64,000 nucleotides of DNA, from assembly GCF_923079645.1 (NCBI RefSeq), contig NZ_CAKLPY010000001.1:2211185-2275184 (forward strand), written 5' to 3'. Both the position numbers and the translations under genes were made by a program. Source of the stretch: Emticicia aquatica. GTDB taxonomy: Bacteria > Bacteroidota > Bacteroidia > Cytophagales > Spirosomataceae. Numbering within the stretch: the stretch's first letter is position 1; every line of letters starts with the position of its first letter. The notes under the pieces were generated by a model. The model worked only from the letters and a program-made list of their open reading frames with translations. It had not been told where the DNA came from and searched no databases. Positions 8,915 through 18,213 of the stretch are shown in pieces.

Positions 8915-9796
8915 ATGAAAAATATAAAATCAGTTCAACAGGTGTTAGCTCCACCGCCAGCCCATATGGTTGGAGATGGATTTAGGGTTCATAATTTTTT
9001 CCCAAGTGGGTATAATATGGGTTTACAACGCATGAGTCCATTTTTTATGCTTGATTATAACTCAAAAGTCGATTTTTCACCAAAAGATGAGCCAAGAGGC
9101 GTGGGAGTACATCCGCATCGTGGTTTTGAAACAGTGACAATTGCTTATCAAGGTAAAGTTGCACATCATGATAGTAGCGGTAATCAAGGTGTTATTGGCG
9201 AAGGCGATGTACAATGGATGACTGCAGGAAGTGGTGTTTTACACAAAGAATACCACGAAAAAGAATTCAGTAAAAATGGTGGATTATTCCAAATGGTTCA
9301 GCTTTGGGTTAATTTGCCAGCTAAATACAAAATGACACCACCAAAATATCAAGGAATTGAAAATAGTCAATTAGGAAAATATTATTTACCTGATAATCAA
9401 GGACTTGTAGAAGTTATTGCTGGTGAATATAATGGAATCAATGGTGCCGCTTCAACTTTTACACCAATGAATATGTACAATATTCGAGTTAAAAAAGGAA
9501 CTTTATTAGATATTTCATTAGTTGAAAAACATAATACAGGAATTTTGGTGATTGAAGGGAATGCCAAAATAAACGAAGCAGAAACCGCTCCAACAGACCA
9601 TTTTGTTCTTTTCAGAAATGATGGCACTGAAGTTAAAATAGAAGCTCTCGAAGATTCGGTTTTATTGGTTTTAAGTGGTGAACCAATCAATGAACCAATT
9701 GTACCTTACGGCCCTTTTTTGATGAATTCTAAAGCCGAAATCTTGCAAGCGTATGACGATTTAGCAAAAGGAAAATTTGGCGTTTTAGAAGATTAA
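8915..9796 (+). CDS. Pirin family protein
   Basis: 293 aa bicupin. The N-terminal cupin holds the four pirin metal ligands: GVHPHRGFETV (His66, His68) and SGVLHKEYHE (His110, Glu112), plus AHHDSSGN between them. Pirins are cytosolic iron proteins, and several have quercetinase activity or act as redox-linked regulators. The frame is open from 8816, but the extra 33 residues are hydrophobic, AT-rich and unlike pirins. The ATG at 8915 gives the normal length and start (MKNIKSVQQVLAPP). It is followed by a DOPA-dioxygenase-like gene in the same direction, 54 bases away. Confidence 0.92.
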   Translation: MKNIKSVQQVLAPPPAHMVGDGFRVHNFFPSGYNMGLQRMSPFFMLDYNSKVDFSPKDEPRGVGVHPHRGFETVTIAYQGKVAHHDSSGNQGVIGEGDVQWMTAGSGVLHKEYHEKEFSKNGGLFQMVQLWVNLPAKYKMTPPKYQGIENSQLGKYYLPDNQGLVEVIAGEYNGINGAASTFTPMNMYNIRVKKGTLLDISLVEKHNTGILVIEGNAKINEAETAPTDHFVLFRNDGTEVKIEALEDSVLLVLSGEPINEPIVPYGPFLMNSKAEILQAYDDLAKGKFGVLED

Positions 9797-9850
9797 TCAA
9801 TTTAGGTGAATGAATGATTTTTTGCCATTAGCATTTTACAAATTTGAACC

Positions 9851-10726
9851 ATGAAAAGAAAAGATTTTTTGAAAACAATTGGCGTTTTACCTTTCTCAAA
9901 TATGAACTTAAATGAATTAAAGAATATTTCGGACGAATTTCCGAAATCTGACAAAATGCCAATCGTGTTTATTGGACATGGAAGTCCAATGAATGCATTG
10001 GCAGATAATAAATTTACGGATAGTTTGGCTCTTTTGGGCAAAAGTATCGAAACGCCTAAAGCAATTTTGGTGATTTCAGCTCATTGGTTAACAATGAATA
10101 AAACTTACGTTTCGGTAAATCCATTTCCAAAAACAATTTATGATTTCGGAGGTTTTCCAGAAGCCTTGTATAAAGTAAAATATGAACCAAAAGGCTCACC
10201 TGAAATGGCCCGTGAAGTGATAAAAGAGGTTAAATCAATCGGAATTTTGGAAGAACATCAGATGGGTCTCGACCATGGTGCTTGGACAGTCTTGCGTCAT
10301 ATTTATCCTGAAGCCAATATTCCAACTTTTCAAATGAGTATTGATTATTCAAAGCCACCACAATATCATTTTGAACTAGCAAAAGAGTTACAAAATCTTA
10401 GAAATAAAGGAGTTTTAATACTTTCAAGTGGAAACATTGTGCATAATTTACGTCAAGTAAAATGGGGAGAAACCGACCCAAAACCATTTGATTGGGCATT
10501 GGAATTTGACACAATCGTAAAAAATAAAATTGACCAAAGAAAATTTGCTGATTTAGCCGACTTCAATGCTTTTGGAAAAGTGGGAACTATGGCTCATCCA
10601 TTTTATGACCACTATTTGCCCATGGTTTATAGTGCTGGACTCATTCAGCCAAAAGAGGAAATTAAATATACTTTTGAAGGGATTGAAATGGGAAGCATCA
10701 GCATGAGATGTTTTCAAGCTGGATAA
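9851..10726 (+). CDS. ygiD: 4,5-DOPA extradiol dioxygenase-like protein (YgiD family)
   Basis: 291 aa. It is an LigB-type extradiol ring-cleavage dioxygenase homologue. Metal ligands and pocket residues are visible in FIGHGSPMNAL (His43), VISAHWLTM (His78), MGLDHGAWTVLRH (His142 region) and MAHPFYDHYLPM near the C-terminus. E. coli YgiD cleaves L-DOPA in vitro; the physiological substrate is unclear. The N-terminal 35 residues are an extension with a weak Tat-like look (MKRKDFLKTIG) but no twin Arg. It may be cotranscribed with pirin upstream and ends at a hairpin. Confidence 0.9.
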   Translation: MKRKDFLKTIGVLPFSNMNLNELKNISDEFPKSDKMPIVFIGHGSPMNALADNKFTDSLALLGKSIETPKAILVISAHWLTMNKTYVSVNPFPKTIYDFGGFPEALYKVKYEPKGSPEMAREVIKEVKSIGILEEHQMGLDHGAWTVLRHIYPEANIPTFQMSIDYSKPPQYHFELAKELQNLRNKGVLILSSGNIVHNLRQVKWGETDPKPFDWALEFDTIVKNKIDQRKFADLADFNAFGKVGTMAHPFYDHYLPMVYSAGLIQPKEEIKYTFEGIEMGSISMRCFQAG

Positions 10727-10733
10727 TGCTAAC

Positions 10734-10769
10734 TGCGAGATTTGGCAAATGTTTTCACCAAATCTCGCA
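10734..10769. terminator. Bidirectional hairpin between convergent genes
   Basis: Arms TGCGAGATTTGG and CCAAATCTCGCA (12 bp, perfect) lie between the dioxygenase (+) and yggS (-). The T-tract is poor on both sides. Confidence 0.6.
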
Positions 10770-10774
10770 ATTAA

Positions 10775-11440
10775 TTATTTGTTGTAAATTCTATTACCGA
10801 AAATCTTACTGCCAACCCGAATCATCGAGCTACCTTCTTCGATGGCAATGGCATAATCGCCACTCATGCCCATTGAAAGAATTTTAATAGTCGAATATTT
10901 AGCCGATAATGTTGAATAAAAAACTTTTAATTTAGCGAATTCTTTTCGGATTTGGGTTTCATCATCGGTAAGAGTTGTCATTCCCATTAAACCTACAATT
11001 CTTATGTTTGGCAAATTTTTAAAATTCTCAGGTTCTAAAATTTCCAAACACTCCAACTCCGTCATTCCACTTTTAGTATCTTCTTCAGCAATATAAATTT
11101 GAAGCAAACAATCTATTATTCTATTATTTTTTGCAGCTTGTTTATTGATTTCCTGCAATAATTTAAAACTATCAACCGAGTGAATCAAGCTAACGAATGG
11201 AGCTATATATTTTACTTTATTTGATTGTAAATGCCCAATAAAATGCCATTCAATATCTTTCGGCATGGTTTCGTATTTTTCAACTAATTCCTGCACATAA
11301 TTTTCGCCAAAACGCTTGAAACCAACGTTATATGCTTCCATGAGCATTTCAACGGGTTTTGTCTTAGAAACCGCAATGAGTGTTACATTTTTTCCTTCGA
11401 TTTCCTGTTCGATAAATCGAATATTTTCTACAATTGGCAT
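10775..11440 (-). CDS. yggS: YggS/PLPBP pyridoxal phosphate homeostasis protein
   Basis: 221 aa, single-domain alanine-racemase-like barrel. The PLP lysine is Lys26 in TLIAVSKTKPVEML. Other family segments are FGENYVQELVEKYE, WHFIGHLQSNKVKYI and LSMGMSGDYAIAIEEGSSMI with RVGSKIFG at the C-terminus. These proteins bind PLP without catalysis and buffer vitamin B6 and amino-acid pools in the cytosol. The next upstream gene on the same strand is an aldo/keto reductase 61 bases away, so the two may share a transcript. Confidence 0.95.
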   Translation of the reverse strand: MPIVENIRFIEQEIEGKNVTLIAVSKTKPVEMLMEAYNVGFKRFGENYVQELVEKYETMPKDIEWHFIGHLQSNKVKYIAPFVSLIHSVDSFKLLQEINKQAAKNNRIIDCLLQIYIAEEDTKSGMTELECLEILEPENFKNLPNIRIVGLMGMTTLTDDETQIRKEFAKLKVFYSTLSAKYSTIKILSMGMSGDYAIAIEEGSSMIRVGSKIFGNRIYNK

Positions 11441-11501
11441 AAAAATTAAGTTTTCTTATATGGGTTTTGTTGGAAAATCTTTTCCTGATACCCATTTATC
11501 T

Positions 11502-12377
11502 TCAAGAAGCAACGCAAGTTTGGTAAATATCGTACCAATCTTCTCGACTCAATTTGATTGACGACGCACTCGCAGCATTTCTAATGCGTGTTTCTGACAA
11601 CGAACCAATAATTGGCAAAGTGCCGAGTTGCATTAACCATGCAACGGCTGTTTGTTCAACATTGGCATCGTATTTTTTACCGATTGCTTCTAATTTTGTT
11701 TTTAAAACAGCCGATTTTCCTTCTTTTCCATCCAAAATCTCGCCTCCTGCCAATGGAGCCCAAGCTAAAGGTTTACTAAAACTTTGCTTGATAAAATCCA
11801 AACGTCCATCTTCAATAGCCGAAATATTCATCAAGTTTAGTTCAATATGATTCGTTACGATTGGAATTGTTAAGTAAGAAGCTAATAATTGGTGTTGAAA
11901 AGCCGTAAAATTAGCAACTCCGATATGTTTTACCTTTCCTGAATTAACAATTTCTGCCAAAACCATTGCTGTTTGCTCTGGATCGGCTAAAAAATCGCTT
12001 TGATTTAGCAGAAAAATATCTAAGTAATCAGTTTTTAAATTTTTCAGTGAATTTTCAACACTATTTACAATATAATTAGGTGAATTATCGAAATAACTTA
12101 CTTTTCCATTACTAGATTTGCGAATACCGCATTTACTAAACAAAACAATATCTTCACGCTTAAAAGATTTATTGCTAATGATTTTCCCAAAATGCTCTTC
12201 AATGGTAAAATCACCGTAAATATCGGCGTGGTCAAACGTATTTATACCTAAATCCAAGCATAAATTGATGATTTGTTCCATTTTTGCAGTGGTATTGTCA
12301 AGATTTTCCCATCTCCAAAAACCATAAATTGCCTCCGATACTTTCGGGCCAGAATCGCTTAGATATACTTTTTTCAT
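11502..12377 (-). CDS. Aldo/keto reductase (YdhF-like) with Asn in place of catalytic His
   Basis: 291 aa from the ATG at 12377 (an in-frame TTG 9 bases upstream is less likely). A TIM-barrel aldo/keto reductase is clear from GINTFDHADIYG (Asp49, Tyr54), LFSKCGIR (Lys82) and GKVKHIGVANFTAFQ. Three of the four catalytic tetrad residues are present. The fourth, normally His in LxHRPD, reads LLNQSD, so Asn125 replaces it (codon AAT). NADPH-dependent reduction may therefore be slowed or redirected. The C-terminal cofactor segment (LPIIGSLSETRIRNAASA) is intact, which argues against a pseudogene. The substrate is unknown. Confidence 0.9.
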   Translation of the reverse strand: MKKVYLSDSGPKVSEAIYGFWRWENLDNTTAKMEQIINLCLDLGINTFDHADIYGDFTIEEHFGKIISNKSFKREDIVLFSKCGIRKSSNGKVSYFDNSPNYIVNSVENSLKNLKTDYLDIFLLNQSDFLADPEQTAMVLAEIVNSGKVKHIGVANFTAFQHQLLASYLTIPIVTNHIELNLMNISAIEDGRLDFIKQSFSKPLAWAPLAGGEILDGKEGKSAVLKTKLEAIGKKYDANVEQTAVAWLMQLGTLPIIGSLSETRIRNAASASSIKLSREDWYDIYQTCVAS

Positions 12378-12465
12378 GTTGTACAAGAATTTTATTAAGT
12401 GCAGTAAAGATAATAGATTTAATTTAGAGGTTATTCAAAAAATTTATTTCTGATTCCTAAATCTA

Positions 12466-13368
12466 TCAATGATGTCCGTAATTTTTTTCGCCAGCCTTTA
12501 TTTCAATTGATAATTGATTTTGTTTGGGTGGCAACGGACAAGTTGCATACGGCGTAAACGCACAAGGTGGATTATAAGCTTTATTAAAATCAAGATATGT
12601 AACACCTTCACTATCAGGCTTTTCCGCTGTCAAAAAACGACCAGAACCATACGTTTCCACTTTATTTGTTTTGTCACCAAACAAAATAAATAAGTGTTCG
12701 CCCTCTAGAAGTGCATCCAAAGTGTAATTTTTTCCTGCAATTGTAAAATGTAGTGTTCCTGGAGAATCTTGCTGCGAAGTTTGTCCTGTAATATCAATTA
12801 TCGGAATTTTCTTACCAATTGTTGGTTCAAAAGTAGCTTTTATTTTCCATTTTTCGTCAATCGGGAAAGTATCAATTCCATGAAATTCTTTTAAAAAAGG
12901 GCTTTCCAAATCTCTCAATCGAATTGCATAACGGTCGCCACGTTTTATGACAAACCAACGCAAAGACTGATGTTTTAAAGTAATATTTTTTTCTGAAGGA
13001 AAAATTTTCAACTTACCAACTGTTTGTTCGTCATTAAAAATTTCGGCATCAGCTTTGGTTTCAATATAAACTTCATTTTTTGACAAAATAAAATCACCTA
13101 AAAACGGCTTACTTTTATCTTTTGGAAATACAATTTTATTGTCAGAATTTGAGCCGAACGAATTTTTTCCTTCTTCTAGCCAAAATAATCCAGCCAAATT
13201 TAACCAACCATTTTCTTTCTTTAAATTATCAATTCGTTGCTGATGCCATGCTTTTATTTCTTTTTCGTAAGCTGAGTCTTCTTCTGTTTTTTTAAAAGCA
13301 AACAATGAAACAATGATTAGCAGGAATGATAATACCGACTTATATGGTGTTTGTTGTTGTTTTTTCAT
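12466..13368 (-). CDS. DUF1684 family exported protein
   Basis: 300 aa with an N-terminal hydrophobic signal (about residues 12-27, SVLSFLLIIVSLFAF). Family marks are EKEIKAWHQQRIDNLKKENG, LNLAGLFWLEEG, then GRFLTAEKPDSEG and YLDFNKAYNPPCAFTPYATC near the C-terminus. DUF1684 proteins are widespread in Bacteroidota and Actinobacteria without an established function; the conserved NPPCAF-Y-TCPLPP segment looks like an active or metal site. It is a solitary gene. Confidence 0.9.
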   Translation of the reverse strand: MKKQQQTPYKSVLSFLLIIVSLFAFKKTEEDSAYEKEIKAWHQQRIDNLKKENGWLNLAGLFWLEEGKNSFGSNSDNKIVFPKDKSKPFLGDFILSKNEVYIETKADAEIFNDEQTVGKLKIFPSEKNITLKHQSLRWFVIKRGDRYAIRLRDLESPFLKEFHGIDTFPIDEKWKIKATFEPTIGKKIPIIDITGQTSQQDSPGTLHFTIAGKNYTLDALLEGEHLFILFGDKTNKVETYGSGRFLTAEKPDSEGVTYLDFNKAYNPPCAFTPYATCPLPPKQNQLSIEIKAGEKNYGHH

Positions 13369-13481
13369 GATTTTATGATGATGTAATTTTATGCTTATAA
13401 AAATAATATAAACATTGATTCAAAACACAAAACTACACCATCATACTTAATCTACCAAATAAGTAGAATATTTATTTATTT

Positions 13482-13991
13482 TTATAAAATTTTGCTGATA
13501 TGAATTTGCTCGCCTATTGATTCTTCAAAAAAATGATGAATCGTGAAAGTCTGCTCTGCTCCTACTTTTTGTCCAGTTTGAGCCATTAGCCACAAAATTG
13601 CCGAACCGCCGATAAGAAAAGGTACAATCCACAAAATTGAAGCATCAAGTTTTAGATTCATTCTGACAAAACCTATCATGGTGATGAAAAATGTTCCTAA
13701 GCCAAAAAGTACATAGCCCATCAAAAAAGCTGCCCAAACACTCGGATGTGGACCGTACATTCCACGAATAATTGTTTTATTTTCATCTGTTTCTTCAAAA
13801 GAAATGCTCAATTGAGGCGACCAAAAATGCTGTTGTGAAGGAATAATTCGTAATAATCCATGTGTACTAAAGACCTTTCCTTCCACAGGAAGAATGGTCT
13901 TTTCTAATCCATCAGCCAAAAGCGTGACGAGGTCATCAATTTTCTTGTCAGAAGTGATTTTAAATTTAGGACGAACTCTAAAACTAGTCAT
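13482..13991 (-). CDS. Membrane protein of unknown function, 169 aa
   Basis: Not recognised. The first 85 residues are soluble and begin MTSFRVRPKFKITSDKKIDD. They look like a ligand or lipid-binding half followed by RGMYGPHPSVWAAF. Two hydrophobic segments at about 88-110 and 118-138 form a hairpin in the membrane, and a polar tail (FEESIGEQIHISKIL) follows. The soluble N-terminal part resembles SRPBCC-like cytosolic domains only loosely. It is flanked by a 110-base gap upstream of the DUF1684 gene on the same strand. Confidence 0.7.
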   Translation of the reverse strand: MTSFRVRPKFKITSDKKIDDLVTLLADGLEKTILPVEGKVFSTHGLLRIIPSQQHFWSPQLSISFEETDENKTIIRGMYGPHPSVWAAFLMGYVLFGLGTFFITMIGFVRMNLKLDASILWIVPFLIGGSAILWLMAQTGQKVGAEQTFTIHHFFEESIGEQIHISKIL

Positions 13992-14204
13992 TTTGTAAAA
14001 GGTTAGAATTAGTGAATATTAACCAAATCTATTGATTGATTTTTCAACTCAAAATGATGTAAATCATATTTTTAGTAGCCATTTGCAAAATAAAAATTAA
14101 AAAGCTTCAACATTTTCGCAATATTTTGCCAAGAAAATTGCCACTTCTAAAATCCAACATTTTTACTAATTTTACGCCAAATTTTAATCTCCAAACTATT
14201 AAAG

Positions 14205-16358
14205 ATGAAAAAAACACTATTACTATTGTGTCTTGCAAGTACAGCGATTTTTGCACAAAAGAAAGATTTTGATGACAAAGATTTGATTGCAGGAAAAACA
14301 CCTCAAAATTTTTCACAAAGCCTTCCAACTATCAATCGCTGGATTGATGATGAGCGAATATTAATAACACAAAAACTTACGCCTGACGGTGAAAGTAAAA
14401 CAATGGTTTTGGAGTTGAGCAGTGGAAAAATAACCGAAGCGACACCAGAAATTTTGAATCCAAAAGCAAAGCCTGTAAAATCAATCATTACCAAAAATGG
14501 CAATCTTTATTTGAAAAGTGGCAATGACGAGATTCAATTGACCAACGATAAAGCAGAAGAAAAGAATGCCCTTTTTTCGCCAGATAGTAGCTTTATTGCC
14601 TACACAAAAGAAAATAATCTTTATACATTTAGTTTTAAAAATAACAAAGAAATTCAGCTCACCAATGACGGCACAAAAACTATCTTAAATGGCTACGCTA
14701 CGTGGGTTTATTGGGAAGAAATATTTGGGCGACCAACTCGTTTCCGTGCTTTTTGGTGGAGTCCTGATAGCAAAAAAATTGCTTATATGCGTTTTGACGA
14801 ATCAAAAACACCGATGTTTCCACTTTATAGCAGTGAAGGACAACATGGTTTTATTGAAGAAACTCGCTATCCAAAAAGTGGTGATCCAAATCCTGAAGCA
14901 AAAGTTGGTTTTGTTTCTCCTGATGGCGGAGCTACAACTTGGGCAGATTTCAATGAAAAAGATGAACAATATTTCGGTTGGCCAGCATGGTTGCCTGATG
15001 GTAGCGGCTTAATGCTTCAATGGATAAATCGTGGAAATGACAATTTAAAACTCTACAATGTTTCTCCAAAAGATGGAAGTAAAAAGGAAATTTACAACGA
15101 AACGCAAACATCTTGGATAGGTATTGACGAAGCCGATGAACGCCTCACGATTATGGATGGTGGCAAAGAAATGATGATTATTAGCGATAAAACAGGTTGG
15201 AAACAATTGTATTTGTATGATATTAATGGAAAATTTAAAAACAATATTACTGATGGAAAATATACGGTAAAATCTGTTGAAGGAATTGACCAAAAGAACC
15301 GTGTTGTTTATTTCTATGCTCGTGGTTTAGAAAATACTGCTCGTTTCGACCTTTATAGAGTTGGATTCGATGGAAAAGGTTTAAAACGTCTCACTTTTGG
15401 TGAATTCAATAACAGAAATATCAATTTTTCGCCAAATCTAAAATACTTTATTACAACCTATTCAAATATTAATACACCAACACAAATGGCTGCTGTTGAC
15501 AATAGCGGAAAATTAGTAAGAGAATTAGGCACAATAAAAGGTACGGAAATGGAAAATTATAATTTAGCCAAAACCGAACTTTTAAGAGTAAAAAGTGATG
15601 ATGGAATTTATGATTTGCCTATGACCATTACTTATCCGCAAAACATGATTGCTGGTAAAAAATACCCTGTTTTGATTAGTATTTACGGTGGTCCAGATGC
15701 AGGAACAGTTTATGACCAATGGACATGGAGTGTACGTCAACAATGGTATGCAAAAGAAGGCATTATACAGGTTGCTTTAGATCATAGAGCAAGTGGGCAT
15801 TTTGGAAAAGAAGGCGTTGCATATATGCACCGTAATTTGGGATATTGGGAAATGAAAGACTACAAAACTTTGGTTAAATCATTGATAGACAAAGGAATAG
15901 CAGACCCAACAAAAATTTGTATCACAGGATTTAGTTATGGTGGTTACATGAGTTGTTATGCTCTTACTTATGGAAGTGACGTTTTTACGCACGGAATGGC
16001 GGGCGGAAGCGTAACCGACTGGGGACTTTACGACAGTGCTTATACCGAAAGATATATGGATACTCCTGTCGAAAATCCAGAAGGTTATAAGTCAGCGAGT
16101 GTAATGACGCATACTGATAAATTGAAAGGCGTTTTACAAATTGTTCACGGTACAATGGATGATAATGTACACATGCAAAACAGCATTCAATTGATAAGTA
16201 AATTGCAAGACTCTAAAAAGAACTTTGAATTTATGCTTTATCCAAATGGCCGACACGGTTGGGGAGGAAACAAAGGGCTTCATTTCGATAATTTGAAAAC
16301 GCAGTTTATCTACAAGCATCTTCTAGAAAAACCAATTCCAGAAGGTCTTCTAAAATAA
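14205..16358 (+). CDS. S9 family prolyl/dipeptidyl peptidase (DPP-IV type)
   Basis: 717 aa exported serine peptidase. A signal peptide (MKKTLLLLCLASTAIFAQ) precedes an eight-bladed beta-propeller (about residues 40-470), with YWEEIFGRPTRFRAFWWSPD matching the DPP-IV Glu-containing segment that binds the substrate N-terminus. The C-terminal alpha/beta-hydrolase domain has Ser577 in GFSYGGYM, Asp652 in GTMDDNVH and His684 in NGRHGWGG, a complete triad. The enzyme should release Xaa-Pro dipeptides in the periplasm. It is a single gene bounded by a terminator. Confidence 0.95.
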   Translation: MKKTLLLLCLASTAIFAQKKDFDDKDLIAGKTPQNFSQSLPTINRWIDDERILITQKLTPDGESKTMVLELSSGKITEATPEILNPKAKPVKSIITKNGNLYLKSGNDEIQLTNDKAEEKNALFSPDSSFIAYTKENNLYTFSFKNNKEIQLTNDGTKTILNGYATWVYWEEIFGRPTRFRAFWWSPDSKKIAYMRFDESKTPMFPLYSSEGQHGFIEETRYPKSGDPNPEAKVGFVSPDGGATTWADFNEKDEQYFGWPAWLPDGSGLMLQWINRGNDNLKLYNVSPKDGSKKEIYNETQTSWIGIDEADERLTIMDGGKEMMIISDKTGWKQLYLYDINGKFKNNITDGKYTVKSVEGIDQKNRVVYFYARGLENTARFDLYRVGFDGKGLKRLTFGEFNNRNINFSPNLKYFITTYSNINTPTQMAAVDNSGKLVRELGTIKGTEMENYNLAKTELLRVKSDDGIYDLPMTITYPQNMIAGKKYPVLISIYGGPDAGTVYDQWTWSVRQQWYAKEGIIQVALDHRASGHFGKEGVAYMHRNLGYWEMKDYKTLVKSLIDKGIADPTKICITGFSYGGYMSCYALTYGSDVFTHGMAGGSVTDWGLYDSAYTERYMDTPVENPEGYKSASVMTHTDKLKGVLQIVHGTMDDNVHMQNSIQLISKLQDSKKNFEFMLYPNGRHGWGGNKGLHFDNLKTQFIYKHLLEKPIPEGLLK

Positions 16359-16364
16359 AACATC

Positions 16365-16393
16365 AAAAAGGGCGTATCAGATACGCCCTTTTT
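16365..16393. terminator. Bidirectional terminator
   Basis: Arms AAAAAGGGCGTAT and ATACGCCCTTTTT with a 3-base loop. It lies between the DPP-type gene (+) and the acyl-CoA synthetase gene (-). Confidence 0.88.
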
Positions 16394-16411
16394 ATTTATC
16401 TACAAAATAAT

Positions 16412-18073
16412 TTATTCCCAAACTACAATTTCTGATTTTTCGTACCAGCCTTCTAATTTAGTAGCAAATTCTTTTTCTATTACATTTCGTTTAATTTTAA
16501 GTGTGGGTGTCATTTTGTTATTTTCAACTGTCCATGGTTCACGCAAAACTATTAATCGCTGTACTCGTTCGTATGATTTCAAATGAGGGTTTAGGGTTTT
16601 AAGCGTAGTTTCCAAACTTTCTCTAACTACTTGTTTATCAGTTGCTTTACCCAAATCTGACAGAACAATTAAAGCAATTGGTTGAGGTAGATTTCCTCCT
16701 GCAACACATATTTGTTCAATAAAATTATTATCAGCAAAACCGAATTCGATTTGGGCTGGAGCAACATATTCTCCTTTAGATGTTTTGTACATTTCTTTTA
16801 CACGACCCGTAATTTTGAGATAATTTTCGGTATCAAGTTCGCCTACATCACCTGTATGAATCCAATTATCTGCATCAATTGTTTCGGCAGTTAAAGTTGG
16901 CTCTTTATAATAACCCACCATATTCCATTTTGAACGAGTAAGAATTTCTCCATTTTCAGGAGAAATTTTCACTTCCATCCCTGGATAAAGTTTTCCAACA
17001 GTTCCATCTTTAATATTGTTTTTAGGCATCATGCAAACTGCTCCTAAATTTTCGGTCATTCCGTAGGCTTCTTGGATAACAATTCCTAATTTTCTGAACC
17101 AAACAATCAAACTATTTGGCATCGGAGCAGCTCCAGTTAAAATAACAATGGCCTTGTCTAAGCCTAATCCTTGGCGAATTTTTTTCTTTACTAAACTACT
17201 TACAATTGGTATTTTAAGTAGCGTATTTAGTTTCTTTTCGGGCATTTTGGCTAAAATTCCTAACTGAAACTTTGTCCAAATCCGTGGAACAGCCAAAAAA
17301 TGGGTAGGTTTGGCATCAGCCAAGTTTTTCGCAAAACTTTCGAGCGTTTCTGCAAAATAGATTGTTCCGCCAATGGTTACAGCGGCTGCTTCAATAATGT
17401 TGCGTTCGGCGATATGACAAAGCGGTAAATACGAAAAAAAACGGCTATTCGGATAATTCAACTGAGCAATATCTCGTGTTTGATAAATTCCGTTTGACAT
17501 CGCACTGTATTTCAACATTACACCTTTCGGGTTTCCTGTCGTCCCAGAAGTATAAATAATGGTAAAAACATCCTCTAAATCAGGCAAATAGTTGGTTTTT
17601 AAAGGAGCATAGTTTTTCAAAATATCATTCCATTGTACATGAGCAGCATCAGGGTTATATGTCGGAAATGATATACATTTTACATTTTCAGGAATCCCTG
17701 ATTTCATTCCTGCCCAATCATCTAATTTACCTACAAAAAGCACTTCACAACCACTATGAGTAAGTACTTGATTGATTTGTGTATGTGTTAGCGTCGCATA
17801 AAATGGCACTGAAACATGACCAGCCATCATAATTGCAAAATCAGCTATGAGCCATTCGGCACAGTTTTTTGACACTAAACCAACATTACTTTTTGGAGGT
17901 AAATTTAATGACAGTAAATATGTTGCCAAACTTCTTGCTTGCTGCCCTGTTTCTTTCCATGTAAAATCTTTAAAAGTATCTCCAAAGGGTTGTCTTAAAT
18001 ATATATTATCTGGTGTAGTGGCTTCCCAATGGTAAAAATAATCCAATAAGGTCTTATCGGGTGAAATGTTCAT
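16412..18073 (-). CDS. Long-chain acyl-CoA synthetase (AMP-binding)
   Basis: 553 aa ANL-superfamily ligase. The P-loop motif IIYTSGTTGNPKGVML, the adenine motif QEAYGMTENLGAVC, and the WIHTGDVGELDTENYLKITG hinge are all present, with GRVKEMYKTSKGEYVAP leading into the C-terminal lid. It matches the FadD15-type long-chain synthetases that activate fatty acids with ATP and CoA on the inner membrane. The length is near the short end of that group. No beta-oxidation genes are adjacent. Confidence 0.92.
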   Translation of the reverse strand: MNISPDKTLLDYFYHWEATTPDNIYLRQPFGDTFKDFTWKETGQQARSLATYLLSLNLPPKSNVGLVSKNCAEWLIADFAIMMAGHVSVPFYATLTHTQINQVLTHSGCEVLFVGKLDDWAGMKSGIPENVKCISFPTYNPDAAHVQWNDILKNYAPLKTNYLPDLEDVFTIIYTSGTTGNPKGVMLKYSAMSNGIYQTRDIAQLNYPNSRFFSYLPLCHIAERNIIEAAAVTIGGTIYFAETLESFAKNLADAKPTHFLAVPRIWTKFQLGILAKMPEKKLNTLLKIPIVSSLVKKKIRQGLGLDKAIVILTGAAPMPNSLIVWFRKLGIVIQEAYGMTENLGAVCMMPKNNIKDGTVGKLYPGMEVKISPENGEILTRSKWNMVGYYKEPTLTAETIDADNWIHTGDVGELDTENYLKITGRVKEMYKTSKGEYVAPAQIEFGFADNNFIEQICVAGGNLPQPIALIVLSDLGKATDKQVVRESLETTLKTLNPHLKSYERVQRLIVLREPWTVENNKMTPTLKIKRNVIEKEFATKLEGWYEKSEIVVWE

Positions 18074-18188
18074 AGCGTTTTAACAGGTTTAGTGATTTAT
18101 ATTCAAATTTGCACAAAAAAACGAAAAAATAAAATATTACCAAGAAAAATGATTTTGATTTTAGCTATTAAATCTATCAAACAAATAT

Positions 18189-18196
18189 TAGTTTTG
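18189..18196 (+). promoter_or_regulatory. -7 element (TAGTTTTG) of the alpha/beta hydrolase gene
   Basis: Matches TAnnTTTG and lies 18 bases before the ATG at 18214. No -33 TTG at the usual distance. Confidence 0.5.
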
Positions 18197-18213
18197 CTAA
18201 AAACAACCTAAAA

